NCBI RefSeq assembly: GCF_030316825.1
Contig: NZ_JASZYU010000005.1
Coordinates: forward strand, 306,001-370,000
Source: Variovorax fucosicus
Lineage (GTDB): Bacteria; Pseudomonadota; Gammaproteobacteria; Burkholderiales; Burkholderiaceae_C
DNA: 64,000 nt
Direction: 5' to 3'
Below, piece by piece: positions 16,147 through 26,327 of this stretch. The position numbers were made by a program, and so were the translations under genes. Positions within the stretch are counted from its first letter, which is position 1, and each line of letters opens with the position of its first letter. Below the pieces are notes generated by a model that made no database searches, was not told where the DNA came from, and was given only the letters and a program-made list of their open reading frames with translations.

Positions 16147-16962
16147 CTAGCGGCCTGCGAACGAAGGTGCGCGCTTTTCGAGCATGGCCGAGACTGCCTC
16201 GAGGTGATCGCCCGTGTTGTGGCAGATGCCCTGGAACACCGCGCAGTGATCGAGGAAGTCGCGCAACTCCATACGCTGGGCCGACTTCATGAGCCGCTTG
16301 GTCAGGCGCAGCGCCTGCGGCGGTTTGGAGGCGAAGCTGGCCGCCAGTTCGGCCGCGCGCTCGAGCAGCACCACGCCCGGCACCACGTCGAGCACGATGC
16401 CCAAGTCCTTGGCTTCGCTGGCCGTCAGCGTGCGGCCGGAGAAGGTCAGTTCAGCGGCGCGCTGGTAGCCCACCAGGCGCTGCAGGAACCAGGCGCCGCC
16501 GTCGCCGGGGATGATGCCGACGTTGACGAAGCTCTCGGCCATCAGCGCGCCGCCGGCGGCCAGGCGGATGTCGCACATGCAGGCCAGGTCGAAGCCCGCG
16601 CCGATGGCCGGCCCGTTGATGGCGGCGATGGTCGGCACGTCGAGCTGGTGCAGCGCCAGCGGAATTCGCTGAATACCCTCGCGGTAGCGCTTCTGCACCT
16701 CGTACACGTCGCCGCCAAAGCTGCCCTCGCGGGCCAACATGTGTTTGACGTTGCCGCCCGACGAGAAGGCCTTGCCGGCGCCGGTGATGATCAGCGCGGC
16801 GATCGCCTCTTCCGCATTGATCCAGGCAACGGTGCGCTCGATGTCGTCGACCAGCTTGGTGCCGGTGAGTTCGTTGCGCACGTCGTCGCGGTTGAAGGTC
16901 AGGGTGGCGACGCGGTTCTCGATCGTCAGCAGCGCGTCGACCAGTTCGGGTGGTGTGGTCAT
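16147..16962 (-). CDS. Enoyl-CoA hydratase/isomerase (crotonase fold)
   Basis: A 271-residue crotonase-family enzyme. The oxyanion-hole segments KAFSSGGNVKHML and IAAINGPAIGAGFDLACMCDIRLA are present, and the second catalytic region has VGIIPGDGGAWFLQRLVG, where aspartate sits in place of the classic second Glu. The substrate is not evident. It lies 22 nt after the acyl-CoA synthetase gene. A crotonase paralogue lies on the other side of that gene, and the two are not close copies. Confidence 0.9.
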   Translation of the reverse strand: MTTPPELVDALLTIENRVATLTFNRDDVRNELTGTKLVDDIERTVAWINAEEAIAALIITGAGKAFSSGGNVKHMLAREGSFGGDVYEVQKRYREGIQRIPLALHQLDVPTIAAINGPAIGAGFDLACMCDIRLAAGGALMAESFVNVGIIPGDGGAWFLQRLVGYQRAAELTFSGRTLTASEAKDLGIVLDVVPGVVLLERAAELAASFASKPPQALRLTKRLMKSAQRMELRDFLDHCAVFQGICHNTGDHLEAVSAMLEKRAPSFAGR

Positions 16963-16984
16963 GGGAATTCCGGGTTGAAGAGGG

Positions 16985-19180
16985 CTAGTGGGCGAGGGCG
17001 GCGACGCTGGCTTCGTCTTCCAGCAGGATGCGGGCGTCCAGGATGCCGACGCCCTGTGGGTAGGCCAGCACCGGATTCAGGTCGAGTTCGGCGATCTCGG
17101 GAAAAGCCGTGCACAGCTGCGAGATGCCCAGCATCAGCTTGACCAGCGCATCCTTGTCGGTGGGCTTGGCGCCGCGCACACCCTCCAGAATCTGTGCCGC
17201 GCGGATTTCGCCGAGCATCGAGCGCGCATCGGCCTCGGTCAGCGGCAGCGAGCGGAACACCACGTCCTTCAGCACCTCGACCAGCACGCCGCCCAGGCCG
17301 AACATCAGCACCGGGCCGTAGCTCGGGTCGCGCACCACGCCGATGATGATCTCGATACCGCCCTTGGGTGCCATCGGTGTCACCAGCAGGCCAGTGATGT
17401 CGGGATCACGGCCTTCGTGCGTCCGGGTGTAGCGGGTGCCGCCCTCGACGATCTCCGCGAAAGCCTTGCGCACGCCGGCCTCGTCGGCCAGGCCCAGCTT
17501 CACGCCGCCGGCATCGGTCTTGTGGATGATGTCGCGCGAGACGACCTTGATCGCCACCGGCACCCCGCCCAGGGTGTGAAAGGCCCTCACCGCCTCATCG
17601 GGCGTGCCTGCCACGAGCGCGGGCGCCAGCATGTCGACACCGGCGCTCTCGAGCGCTTCGCGCGCCTCGTGCTCCAGCACCACAGTGCGGCCCTCGTGCC
17701 GGCATTTCGCGATCACACTCTCGAACTGCTTCGAGCGCAACCGGCGCGTGTCGATCGCCGGCAGCGGACGGCGGCGCGCCTCGCCAAAGTCGGCCAGCGC
17801 CTCTAGGCAGCGCACCGCCAGTTCCAGCGAGTCGTAGACCGGAATGCCGCGTTCGCGGATCAGCGCCAGCGGCTTGGGCCGAAGGTCGGCATAGAGGCTG
17901 CCGTACAGGCTGTGCACCAGCACTGGCTTGCCGAATTCCTGGTGCAGCGTGGCGATGCGTTCGGAGGTCTCGATCTCGACCTCGGTCAACGTCTGCGAGA
18001 AGCGCACGCCGTAGCCGCCGAACAGCCCGGTGATCAGCAGCGCATCAACGCCCGGGTCGGCCAGCAGGATGCGCGCGCAGTCGGCGAACACGGCCGGGTT
18101 GGAATCTGTGCCGCCGGCCACGTCTACCGGGTTGGCGACCGCGGCCGACGGCGGAAGGATCGCGGCCAGCGCCTGCTTCGTGCTGTCGCTCAACGGTGCA
18201 ATCTGCAACCCGCGCTCAGACAGCGTATCCGCTGCGATGGTAGCGTGGCCCCCGCCATCGGCCAGCACCGCGACGCGGCGCGAAACCATGGGCTCAAGCA
18301 AGGACAAGGCTTCTGCCAAGGACAAGATCTCGTCCGACTTTCGCGCCAGAATCGCGCCGGCCTGCTTCAGCACGCCCTCGCTCACGGCGTAGTCGCCGGC
18401 CAGGGCACCGGTGTGCGACTGCGCCGAGCTGCGGCCTGCGCTGGTGCGGCCTGACTTGTAGATCACTACCGGTTTCTCGCGCGTCACGCGCTGCAACGTG
18501 TCGACGAAGGCGCGTCCATCTTTCATGCCCTCGATGTATGCGATCACTGCCTTCGTGTTCTTGTCGCCGCGCAGGTACTCCAAATACTCGTGGAAGCGGA
18601 TGTCCGACTCGTTGCCAATGCCCACATAGGTCGACAGGCCTACGTATCCGTTGGCCTGTGCCTCGGTCACCAGCGAGAGGGCCATGTTCCCGGACTGCGA
18701 CAGCAGCGCGATCCCGCCCGGCTTCAAATGGGAGAAGCCGACGATGTTTGCCAGCGCATGGGTGTTGAAGATGCCCGAGGTGTTGGGGCCAATGATGCGT
18801 ACACCGTGCTTCTTCGCCTCGGCCACCATCCTGTCCTGCAGTGCCCGGCCTTCCTCGCCGGCTTCCGCGAAGCCTCCGGCCAGCACCACGACACCCTTCA
18901 CGCCCTTCGCGCCGCATTGGGCGATCACGTCGGGCAGCGTCTTGGCGGGAGTGCAAATGAGCGCCAGGTCAACCTTGCCGGGGATCTGCGCCAGCGAGGG
19001 GTAGGCCACCCTGCCGAGGATGGAGGCCTCCTTGGGGTTGACCGGATAGATCGCGCCCTTGAAACCGTCTTCGACGAGCTTCTGGATCGAGCGGAAGCCG
19101 CGCTTGGTCTGGTCTTTCGAGGCGCCGATGACGGCAATCGAATCGGGATAGAAGATCGGATGCAATGCATTCATCTTCAT
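16985..19180 (-). CDS. NDP-forming acyl-CoA synthetase (acetyl-CoA synthetase, ADP-forming type)
   Basis: A 731-residue single-chain enzyme that makes an acyl-CoA from acid, CoA and ATP with ADP as product. It has a CoA-binding Rossmann domain at about 1-140 (DSIAVIGASKDQTKRG), succinyl-CoA ligase-like domains with the phospho-His loop SQSHTGALAGDYA at about 260-270, and a C-terminal ATP-grasp domain at about 500-720 (VPVAIKVVSRDIIHKTDAGGVKLGL). The same layout occurs in ADP-forming acetyl-, pimeloyl- and feruloyl-CoA synthetases, so the acid is unknown. It starts with ATGA overlapping the upstream hydratase stop. It is probably the activating step of the operon. Confidence 0.92.
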   Translation of the reverse strand: MKMNALHPIFYPDSIAVIGASKDQTKRGFRSIQKLVEDGFKGAIYPVNPKEASILGRVAYPSLAQIPGKVDLALICTPAKTLPDVIAQCGAKGVKGVVVLAGGFAEAGEEGRALQDRMVAEAKKHGVRIIGPNTSGIFNTHALANIVGFSHLKPGGIALLSQSGNMALSLVTEAQANGYVGLSTYVGIGNESDIRFHEYLEYLRGDKNTKAVIAYIEGMKDGRAFVDTLQRVTREKPVVIYKSGRTSAGRSSAQSHTGALAGDYAVSEGVLKQAGAILARKSDEILSLAEALSLLEPMVSRRVAVLADGGGHATIAADTLSERGLQIAPLSDSTKQALAAILPPSAAVANPVDVAGGTDSNPAVFADCARILLADPGVDALLITGLFGGYGVRFSQTLTEVEIETSERIATLHQEFGKPVLVHSLYGSLYADLRPKPLALIRERGIPVYDSLELAVRCLEALADFGEARRRPLPAIDTRRLRSKQFESVIAKCRHEGRTVVLEHEAREALESAGVDMLAPALVAGTPDEAVRAFHTLGGVPVAIKVVSRDIIHKTDAGGVKLGLADEAGVRKAFAEIVEGGTRYTRTHEGRDPDITGLLVTPMAPKGGIEIIIGVVRDPSYGPVLMFGLGGVLVEVLKDVVFRSLPLTEADARSMLGEIRAAQILEGVRGAKPTDKDALVKLMLGISQLCTAFPEIAELDLNPVLAYPQGVGILDARILLEDEASVAALAH

Positions 19181-19959
19181 TCCCCTTTGAACACCGGCGT
19201 GCGCTTCTCGGCGAAGGCATCGACGCCTTCCTGCCAATCCTTTGTCGTGCCGACGAAGACCATGCCTTCGAGCTCGGCGCGCAGCGCGGCGTCCATCGTG
19301 CTTTCGGCGGCGAAGTTCAACTGCTCCTTGGCCAGTTGCATCGAGAAGGGCGCCTTGGTGGCGACGCGCTTCGCGAACTCGCGTGCTGCGTCGAGGAAGC
19401 CGTCGTCCGGGAAGCTGCGGTTGGCTAATCCGATGCGCACCGCCTCTTCGCCCTTGATGCGCTCGCCGAGAAACACCAGCTCGCGCGCCTTGGCCAGGCC
19501 CACCAGCCGAGGCAGCAGCACCGTGACGCCACCGCCGAGGAAGTTGCCGATGCTGATCTCGGGCAGGCCGATCTGCGCGCTCTCGGCCATCAGCAGGAAG
19601 TCGGATGCGATCGCGAGCTCGGCGCCGGCGCCCAGCGCATAGCCGTTGACGGCCGCGACCACCGGCCGCTTCAGCTGCATGAGCCGCTTGCAGACGGTCT
19701 GCTCGCCCTGCAGGTACTGGCGGCGGTCGAAGGCCGTGCGGCCGGCCTTGTGTTCTTTCAGGTCGGCGCCCACGCAAAAGGCACGGCCTTCGCCGGTCAG
19801 CAGCACGACGCGTGCATCCTTGTCGGCTTCCGCCTCGCCGAGCGCTGCGTCGAGTTCGTCATAAAGCTGCTGCGTCACCGCGTTCATGCGGTGCGGTCGG
19901 TTGAGCCGGATTTCGGCGACACCGTTCTGCAGGGAATAGAGAATCGTCTCGTAGCTCAT
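19177..19959 (-). CDS. Enoyl-CoA hydratase (crotonase fold)
   Basis: A 260-residue crotonase starting MSYETILYSLQNGV, chosen because AAGGAGA lies 6 nt upstream. Oxyanion-hole segments RAFCVGADLKEHKAG and VAAVNGYALGAGAELAIASDF are clear, and EISIGNFLGGGVTVLLPRLVG covers the second active-site region. It overlaps the acyl-CoA synthetase gene by 4 nt, so the two are translationally coupled and likely act in sequence. Confidence 0.92.
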   Translation of the reverse strand: MSYETILYSLQNGVAEIRLNRPHRMNAVTQQLYDELDAALGEAEADKDARVVLLTGEGRAFCVGADLKEHKAGRTAFDRRQYLQGEQTVCKRLMQLKRPVVAAVNGYALGAGAELAIASDFLLMAESAQIGLPEISIGNFLGGGVTVLLPRLVGLAKARELVFLGERIKGEEAVRIGLANRSFPDDGFLDAAREFAKRVATKAPFSMQLAKEQLNFAAESTMDAALRAELEGMVFVGTTKDWQEGVDAFAEKRTPVFKGE

Positions 19960-20040
19960 CGGGTCTCCTTGAATGTGGATCGATCGTCGTGCTTGAAAAA
20001 ACGAGGGGCGCTCTGGCGGCGTCTGGGCCACAGGCCGGCG

Positions 20041-20562
20041 CTACTGATGCGGCGGCGGGCTTCCCGGATGGAGGTGGATTAAAAAGTTGAGCGCGGCGCT
20101 TGGCAAGCTTTGGAAATCGAATCCCGCGGGCGTTTCCGACAGGATGTTCCGCACCTGTCGCACAGAGCTCGGGATGGCGACGCCGGAGACCTCGGCCAGC
20201 GCGAGGTACTGGTGCACGGTGCTCGTTTCGGGGGCCTGGCGGAAGCGCTCGATCTCGCGCATGAGCGTCTCGGCGCGGGAGCGTGCCGGCAGGGAATACG
20301 CCGCCGCGCGGAGCCAGGTGTCCCTCACGGTGCGCGCGCAGGCGGCGCTGGTGGCGGGCAGGTGCAGGCAGGCCGTCAGCGGCACGGTGCCGCCCGAGCG
20401 CCACCAGGCCGTAAAGCCCTTGTTCAGCCATTTCAGGATCTCCGGATCGGCCTGCGGGTTGCTCAGGAAGCGCTGCAGCAGCACCGCGGGTGCCATCGCA
20501 TGCCGACTGGCATGGGCCGGATCTGTCGAGTCGTGAAGCGAGTGAACACCGTTGTGGGGCAT
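20041..20562 (-). CDS. Unknown protein, first gene of the CoA-catabolic operon
   Basis: A 173-residue protein from the ATG at 20562; a TTG at 20583 would add seven residues. I recognise no family. It is mostly helical by composition, with Trp-rich WLNKGFTAWWRSGG and a helical VRDTWLRAAAYSLPARSRAETLMREIERFRQAPE, and no signal peptide or membrane span. It stands between the operator-like palindromes at 20617-20680 and the hydratase gene, so it is probably the first gene of the operon. The Shine-Dalgarno is weak, and it could also be a degraded or mispredicted gene. Confidence 0.45.
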   Translation of the reverse strand: MPHNGVHSLHDSTDPAHASRHAMAPAVLLQRFLSNPQADPEILKWLNKGFTAWWRSGGTVPLTACLHLPATSAACARTVRDTWLRAAAYSLPARSRAETLMREIERFRQAPETSTVHQYLALAEVSGVAIPSSVRQVRNILSETPAGFDFQSLPSAALNFLIHLHPGSPPPHQ

Positions 20563-20616
20563 CTGGATTCCCGGGCTTTGCAAGAATGAATCATATGTTG
20601 CTTAAAAACTAATTGA

Positions 20617-20630
20617 GCAACGTTTGTTGC
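20617..20630. promoter_or_regulatory. Operator-like palindrome GCAAC-N4-GTTGC
   Basis: GCAACGTTTGTTGC, a variant of the GGAAC-N4-GTTCC sites at 5404 and 5453. It lies 54 nt upstream of the first gene of the minus-strand operon and 50 nt from a full GGAAC-N4-GTTCC copy. Confidence 0.6.
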
Positions 20631-20666
20631 AATATAGCCGGATGTGTGCCGCTTCGTCAAGTAAAT

Positions 20667-20680
20667 GGAACGTATGTTCC
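20667..20680. promoter_or_regulatory. Operator-like palindrome GGAAC-N4-GTTCC, copy 3
   Basis: GGAACGTATGTTCC has the same arms as the pair before the aminotransferase operon 15 kb away. It lies between the RpiR-2 stop and the operon start. RpiR-2, RpiR-1 or both may bind here. Confidence 0.68.
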
Positions 20681-20740
20681 GGAGGCGCGCGCGGATGCAT
20701 GACGCAGCGGCCGGTGCCGGCTGGACGGGCGCGGACGCTG

Positions 20741-21661
20741 CTAGCTGGCGCTGCGGCGCGGCTTGTGGGCCGTAGCGGGGTGCGCATCCGGCCGCCGCGG
20801 CGTGCGCTTGTCGGACGCGTTCAGGTAGGCGCCCGAGTCGAACAGCCGCTGCTCGGCGCGGCCGATCTGTTCCGCCACCGTGTTGCCGCCGGCGGCCACC
20901 AGTAGTTCCAGCAGGGCTTCGGACACGGCGACGCCGGCGGCCACGGAGGGAAAGAAGGACGGGCTGTCTACCGCGAACAGCACGGTCTGATCCGCGGCCA
21001 GCGCCAGCGGCGAGGCGCTGCTGTCGGTGAGTGCGATGACGCGTGCGCCCGCGGATCGGGCTGCGTCGATCACCATCAATGCATCCCGCGAGTAGGGAGC
21101 GAAGCTGATGACCACCACCACGTCGCGCGCGTCGATGGGACGCAACTGGATCTCGATGCCGCCGTTCTGCCCGTCGATCATGTGAACCGTGTCGCGGAAC
21201 AGGCGGTAGCCATAGAACAGGGCGTAGGCGATGGGCAGGCTGGCCCTGAAGCCAGCGATGTGGACGGCGCGCGCGGCCTTCAGCGACCTGGAGGTCTCAT
21301 GCAATGCACGGGCGGACTGAGTTTCCGTGGCGGCGAGGTTCTGCTGCAGCATGCTGAACATCTCGCCGAGCAGGCCTGCATCCTGCCCCCGCACTGCAAG
21401 GCTTTTTGCGCGCTGCCCGTAGCGCTGCGAGTGCAGGCCGAGATCCTGTGCGAACGCCGTCTTCAGTTCCGGCCAGCCGGCATAGCCGAGCTGCTGCGCC
21501 AGCCGCACCAGCGTGGCCGGCTGCGCGCCCGCGCGCTCGGCCAGCGAGCGCATCGACGCGATTACCACATCGTTCGGATGATCCACCACGAAGCGGGCCG
21601 CCGCCTGCAGCTTGGGGCTGAGCGCGGGGAACTGCGCGAGGATCCGTTCTTGGGCCTGCAT
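20741..21661 (-). CDS. RpiR-family regulator with SIS domain (RpiR-2)
   Basis: A 306-residue paralogue of RpiR-1 (4519-5388). It has an HTH at residues 1-80 (FPALSPKLQAAARFVVDHPNDVV, PATLVRLAQQLGYAGWPELK), a SIS domain at about 115-260 (VHIAGFRASLPIAYALFYGYRLFRDTVHMIDGQ, VVISFAPYSRDALM), and a basic tail of about 25 residues that RpiR-1 lacks. The start is MQAQERILAQF at 21661, where the fold begins. It lies upstream of and on the same strand as the CoA-catabolic operon, separated by the palindromes, so it likely controls that operon. Confidence 0.87.
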   Translation of the reverse strand: MQAQERILAQFPALSPKLQAAARFVVDHPNDVVIASMRSLAERAGAQPATLVRLAQQLGYAGWPELKTAFAQDLGLHSQRYGQRAKSLAVRGQDAGLLGEMFSMLQQNLAATETQSARALHETSRSLKAARAVHIAGFRASLPIAYALFYGYRLFRDTVHMIDGQNGGIEIQLRPIDARDVVVVISFAPYSRDALMVIDAARSAGARVIALTDSSASPLALAADQTVLFAVDSPSFFPSVAAGVAVSEALLELLVAAGGNTVAEQIGRAEQRLFDSGAYLNASDKRTPRRPDAHPATAHKPRRSAS

Positions 21662-21767
21662 GGGAGATGAAACACGTCGCGTCGGAAGGATCCGAATGCT
21701 ACCTCGCCAGGTGCATCGGCCTGGTCTACCGCAGCGCAAATCTGACTTGCGCTGAGCGACGATCGTT

Positions 21768-22202
21768 CTAGTCCCGGGTGGCCCGCCGCTGGACGCACGC
21801 GATGTACGCCTCGCCGTCCGGCGGCCGGCCGGCGCGCTGGCTCTCCCACATCATCCGTCCCAGGCATTCCATCGCCTCGTGGTGCGCTTCGAGCAGCGAA
21901 TCGCGCCGCGCGGCCAGCAACTCGACGGCCTGGCGGATGCCGCGCGGCTGGTCGATCGAGCATTGCTCGCTGATCGACAGGTGCATCGACAAATGCAGGA
22001 ACGGGTTCTCGCGGCCGTCCTGGCCGTCGTAGATGCGGGCCACGGCGGCATCGGCATCGGCCAGGTCGGCGTGGTATTCGGGGTGCTGGTCGATCCAGCC
22101 GGCGGCGATGGTTTCCAGCGCCTCCATCGGCAGGCCCTGGCGGCTCTTGGCGTAGACGCCGCAGAAGAAGCGGCGCACGTCCTCGGGAGAAGGATTGAAC
22201 AT
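21768..22202 (-). CDS. DUF1841-family protein
   Basis: A 144-residue cytoplasmic protein beginning MFNPSPEDVRRFFCGVYAK, the typical opening of DUF1841 proteins common in beta- and gammaproteobacteria. HPEYHADLADADAA and NPFLHLSMHLSISEQCSIDQPRGIRQ are the conserved core, and CLGRMMWESQR lies near the end. The function is not known. It has no obvious link to its neighbours and appears monocistronic. Confidence 0.85.
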   Translation of the reverse strand: MFNPSPEDVRRFFCGVYAKSRQGLPMEALETIAAGWIDQHPEYHADLADADAAVARIYDGQDGRENPFLHLSMHLSISEQCSIDQPRGIRQAVELLAARRDSLLEAHHEAMECLGRMMWESQRAGRPPDGEAYIACVQRRATRD

Positions 22203-22260
22203 GCGGCAAGCGTAGCACCGGGCCCGGCTCGCCGATAATCCGCCGGAGCGTCTCACGCAG

Positions 22261-22274
22261 ACGTTAGCGTTACC
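22261..22274. promoter_or_regulatory. Likely LacI-family operator before the regulator's own gene
   Basis: ACGTTAGCGTTACC lies 15 nt before the TTG start of the LacI gene. It shares the GTTAGCG core (read as CGCTAAC on the other strand) with the site at 23530, suggesting autoregulation. Confidence 0.55.
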
Positions 22275-22289
22275 ATCCGGAGTCCATTC

Positions 22290-23321
22290 TTGACCCAGCA
22301 AAACACGCCCGGCCGCAGCGCGCGCCGGGGCAGCGGCGGCATCACGCTGAGCGACGTGTCCAAGCTCGCGGGGGTGTCGGCCATCACCGTTTCGCGTGCG
22401 CTCAACACGCCCGATCTCGTGTCGCCTGAAACGCGCGAGAAGGTACGGCTCGCGGTCGAGCGCACCGGCTACGTGCCCAACCTGCTGGCCGGCGGACTCG
22501 CTTCCAACCGCAGCCGCCTTGTTGCCGCGCTGGTGCCGACCATCGCCGGGCCGGTGTTCCTCGAAACCATCCAGGCGCTGACCGAGGCGCTGGCCGACAA
22601 GGGCTACCAGCTCATGCTGGGCCAGAGCGGCTACAACAACTCGCGCGAAGACGCGCTGATCGACGCCATCGTGGGACGTCGCCCCGACGGTATCGTGCTG
22701 ACCGGGATCATGCGCTCGGCCGAGGGCCGGCGCCGCCTGCTGGCCTCGGGGATTCCGGTGGTCGAAACCTGGGATCTGACGCCCACGCCGGTCGACATGT
22801 TGGTCGGCTTCTCGCACGAGAAAGCCGGCGTTGCAACGGCGCAATTCCTGCACCGCAAGGGCTACCGCCGGCCGGCCATCGTCACCGGCGACGACCACCG
22901 CGCCAACCTGCGGCGCGGCGGTTTCGAGCAGGCCTGGCGGGCGCTCGGCGGCGGCGCGGTGCCGGTGCACGCCGTGCCGGCGCCAACCACGCTGGGCAGC
23001 GGCCGTGCGGCGCTGTCCGAGTTGCTCGCGGCCGACCCGGCCACCGACGTGGTGGCCTGCAGCTCCGATGCCCTGGCGCACGGCGTCATCACCGAAGCGC
23101 AGGCGCGCGGCCTGCGCGTGCCGCAGGACGTCGGCGTGATCGGCTTCGGCGATCTGGCCTTCGCCCGGCATGCGCATCCGGCCATCACCACCGTGCGCAT
23201 CGACGGCACCGCCATCGGCCGCCAGGCCGCGCGCTTCATCGTCGACCGCGCCGAAGGGCGGCCGGTCGAGCACAAGGTGCTCGACCTCGGCTTCTCGCTC
23301 ATCGAGCGCGAAAGCGCCTGA
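22290..23321 (+). CDS. LacI-family repressor (GntR-like)
   Basis: A 343-residue LacI/GntR-type repressor. The HTH is ITLSDVSKLAGVSAITVSRALNTPDLVSPETREKV (about residues 18-52) with a hinge helix at PNLLAGGLASNRS. The periplasmic-binding-protein-like sensor domain covers 65-335. No ATG precedes the HTH in frame; a TTG at 22290, with CGGAG upstream, is the start. It stands directly upstream of a sugar-acid dehydratase operon, and matching operator-like sites lie before both. The ligand is probably an aldonate or a derivative. Confidence 0.88.
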   Translation: MTQQNTPGRSARRGSGGITLSDVSKLAGVSAITVSRALNTPDLVSPETREKVRLAVERTGYVPNLLAGGLASNRSRLVAALVPTIAGPVFLETIQALTEALADKGYQLMLGQSGYNNSREDALIDAIVGRRPDGIVLTGIMRSAEGRRRLLASGIPVVETWDLTPTPVDMLVGFSHEKAGVATAQFLHRKGYRRPAIVTGDDHRANLRRGGFEQAWRALGGGAVPVHAVPAPTTLGSGRAALSELLAADPATDVVACSSDALAHGVITEAQARGLRVPQDVGVIGFGDLAFARHAHPAITTVRIDGTAIGRQAARFIVDRAEGRPVEHKVLDLGFSLIERESA

Positions 23322-23381
23322 GTAGGCTCGCCCCCAGGCTGCGCGCACTGCGTGTCGCTTCTCCTTCCCCCTGCCGGGGGC

Positions 23382-23418
23382 AACACCGGCAGACCGGCGG
23401 AGCCGGTTCTGCGGTGTT
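23382..23418. repeat. Long imperfect hairpin in the LacI-dehydratase gap
   Basis: Arms AACACC/GGTGTT, GCAGA/TCTGC and CCGGC/GCCGG nest around a GGA loop, with a smaller CCCCC-TGCC-GGGGG hairpin just before (23369-23380 region). The pair could be a terminator for the LacI gene (TTT follows) or a dispersed intergenic element. It lies in a 246-nt gap otherwise holding only the dehydratase promoter. Confidence 0.55.
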
Positions 23419-23529
23419 TCTGGGCTGGGCCGCGCGCGGAACCCGCCTTCCGATCTTGGACGGCCTTTCCATCTTGTAACGTGCTGGTTTCCCGGTTGAC
23501 CGGGGTTGGGTCGGGCGCCTATGATTGAA

Positions 23530-23543
23530 TGACAGCGCTAACA
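23530..23543. promoter_or_regulatory. Likely LacI-family operator before the dehydratase operon
   Basis: TGACAGCGCTAACA, centred on AGCGCT, is close to the central-CG palindromes bound by LacI/GntR repressors. It lies 24 nt upstream of the dehydratase ATG. Confidence 0.65.
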
Positions 23544-23567
23544 TTCAAGGCGCCATCGAGACAAGCC

Positions 23568-25310
<1,743 letters not shown>

Positions 25311-25324
25311 CCCGGAGACAAACC

Positions 25325-26323
25325 ATGACTTCATTCACCGACCCCGATCGCCGCGCCGTGCTGCGCGCCGGCGCAGCTTTGCTGCTGCCGACCCCGTTGC
25401 TCGCGATGGCGCAGGGCGACGCCTGGCCCGCCAGGCCCATCACCTACGTCGTGCCCTTCACGCCCGGCGGCTCGACCGACGTGATCGGCCGGGTCATCGC
25501 GCAGAAACTCGGCGAGGCGCTGGGTCAGCCCGTCGTGGTCGACAACAAGCCGGGTGCCGCGGGTGCGGTCGGCGCGGGCTATGTCGCCAAGGCCAAGCCC
25601 GACGGGTACACGCTGTTCGGCGGCACCATCAGCACGCACGCGATCAATGCGAGCCTCTACAAGAACCTGCCCTACGACCCGGTGAAGGACTTCGAGCCGA
25701 TCTCGCTCGTGGCATTCCTGCCGAACGTGCTGATCGTCGACCCGGCGCTGGGCGTGAACTCGGTCGCCGACCTGATCGCGCTGCTGAAGAAAGACCCGGC
25801 GCGGCGCACCTTCGCGTCGTCCGGTGCCGGCACCTCGACCCACCTGGCCGGCGAGATGCTGGCCGACATGATCGGCATCAAGCTCACGCACATTCCGTAC
25901 AAGGGCACGCCGCCCGCGATGCTCGACGTATCGTCGGGCCAGGTCACTTTCATGTTCGACCAGGTCACGGCCGCACTGCCGCTGGTGCAGGCTGGCAAGC
26001 TCAAGCTGCTGGCCGTGACCACCGCGAAACGCATGGCGCTCGCGCCGCAGCTGCCGACGATGCAGGAGGCCGGTGTCCAGGGCTTCGAGATGGCGTCGTG
26101 GCAGGCGGTGTACGCGCCGAAGGGCCTGCCGGCGCCGATCGCGCAAAGGCTGTCAAAAGAGATCACGAAGATCCTCCAGACGCCCGAAGTGAAAGACAAG
26201 CTCACCAACCAGCTCGGCATGGACGTGGTGGGCGGCTCGCCGGCCGACCTCGCCGCATTGATGCAGAAAGAGATCCCCCGCTGGGGCGAACTCGTCCGCA
26301 AGTCCGGCGCAAAGGCAGATTGA
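25325..26323 (+). CDS. Bug/TctC-family periplasmic binding protein
   Basis: A 332-residue binding protein of the tripartite tricarboxylate transporter family. The N-terminus has an RR-type leader (DPDRRAVLRAGAALLL) and cleaves near AMAQG. Core motifs are PITYVVPFTPGGSTDVIGRVIAQ, VDNKPGAAGAVGA and ASSGAGTSTHLAGEM. No TctA or TctB membrane genes are near, which is normal for betaproteobacteria with many orphan Bug proteins. It starts 14 nt after the dehydratase stop, so the sugar acid or a related acid is its likely ligand. Confidence 0.92.
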   Translation: MTSFTDPDRRAVLRAGAALLLPTPLLAMAQGDAWPARPITYVVPFTPGGSTDVIGRVIAQKLGEALGQPVVVDNKPGAAGAVGAGYVAKAKPDGYTLFGGTISTHAINASLYKNLPYDPVKDFEPISLVAFLPNVLIVDPALGVNSVADLIALLKKDPARRTFASSGAGTSTHLAGEMLADMIGIKLTHIPYKGTPPAMLDVSSGQVTFMFDQVTAALPLVQAGKLKLLAVTTAKRMALAPQLPTMQEAGVQGFEMASWQAVYAPKGLPAPIAQRLSKEITKILQTPEVKDKLTNQLGMDVVGGSPADLAALMQKEIPRWGELVRKSGAKAD

Positions 26324-26327
26324 AAAC

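Noticed and set aside
16985..19777. A 930-residue version of the acyl-CoA synthetase starting at 19777
   Set aside because: The first 199 codons lie over the upstream hydratase in another frame and have no homology-like character; the ATG at 19180 with GGGGA and ATGA coupling is the real start.
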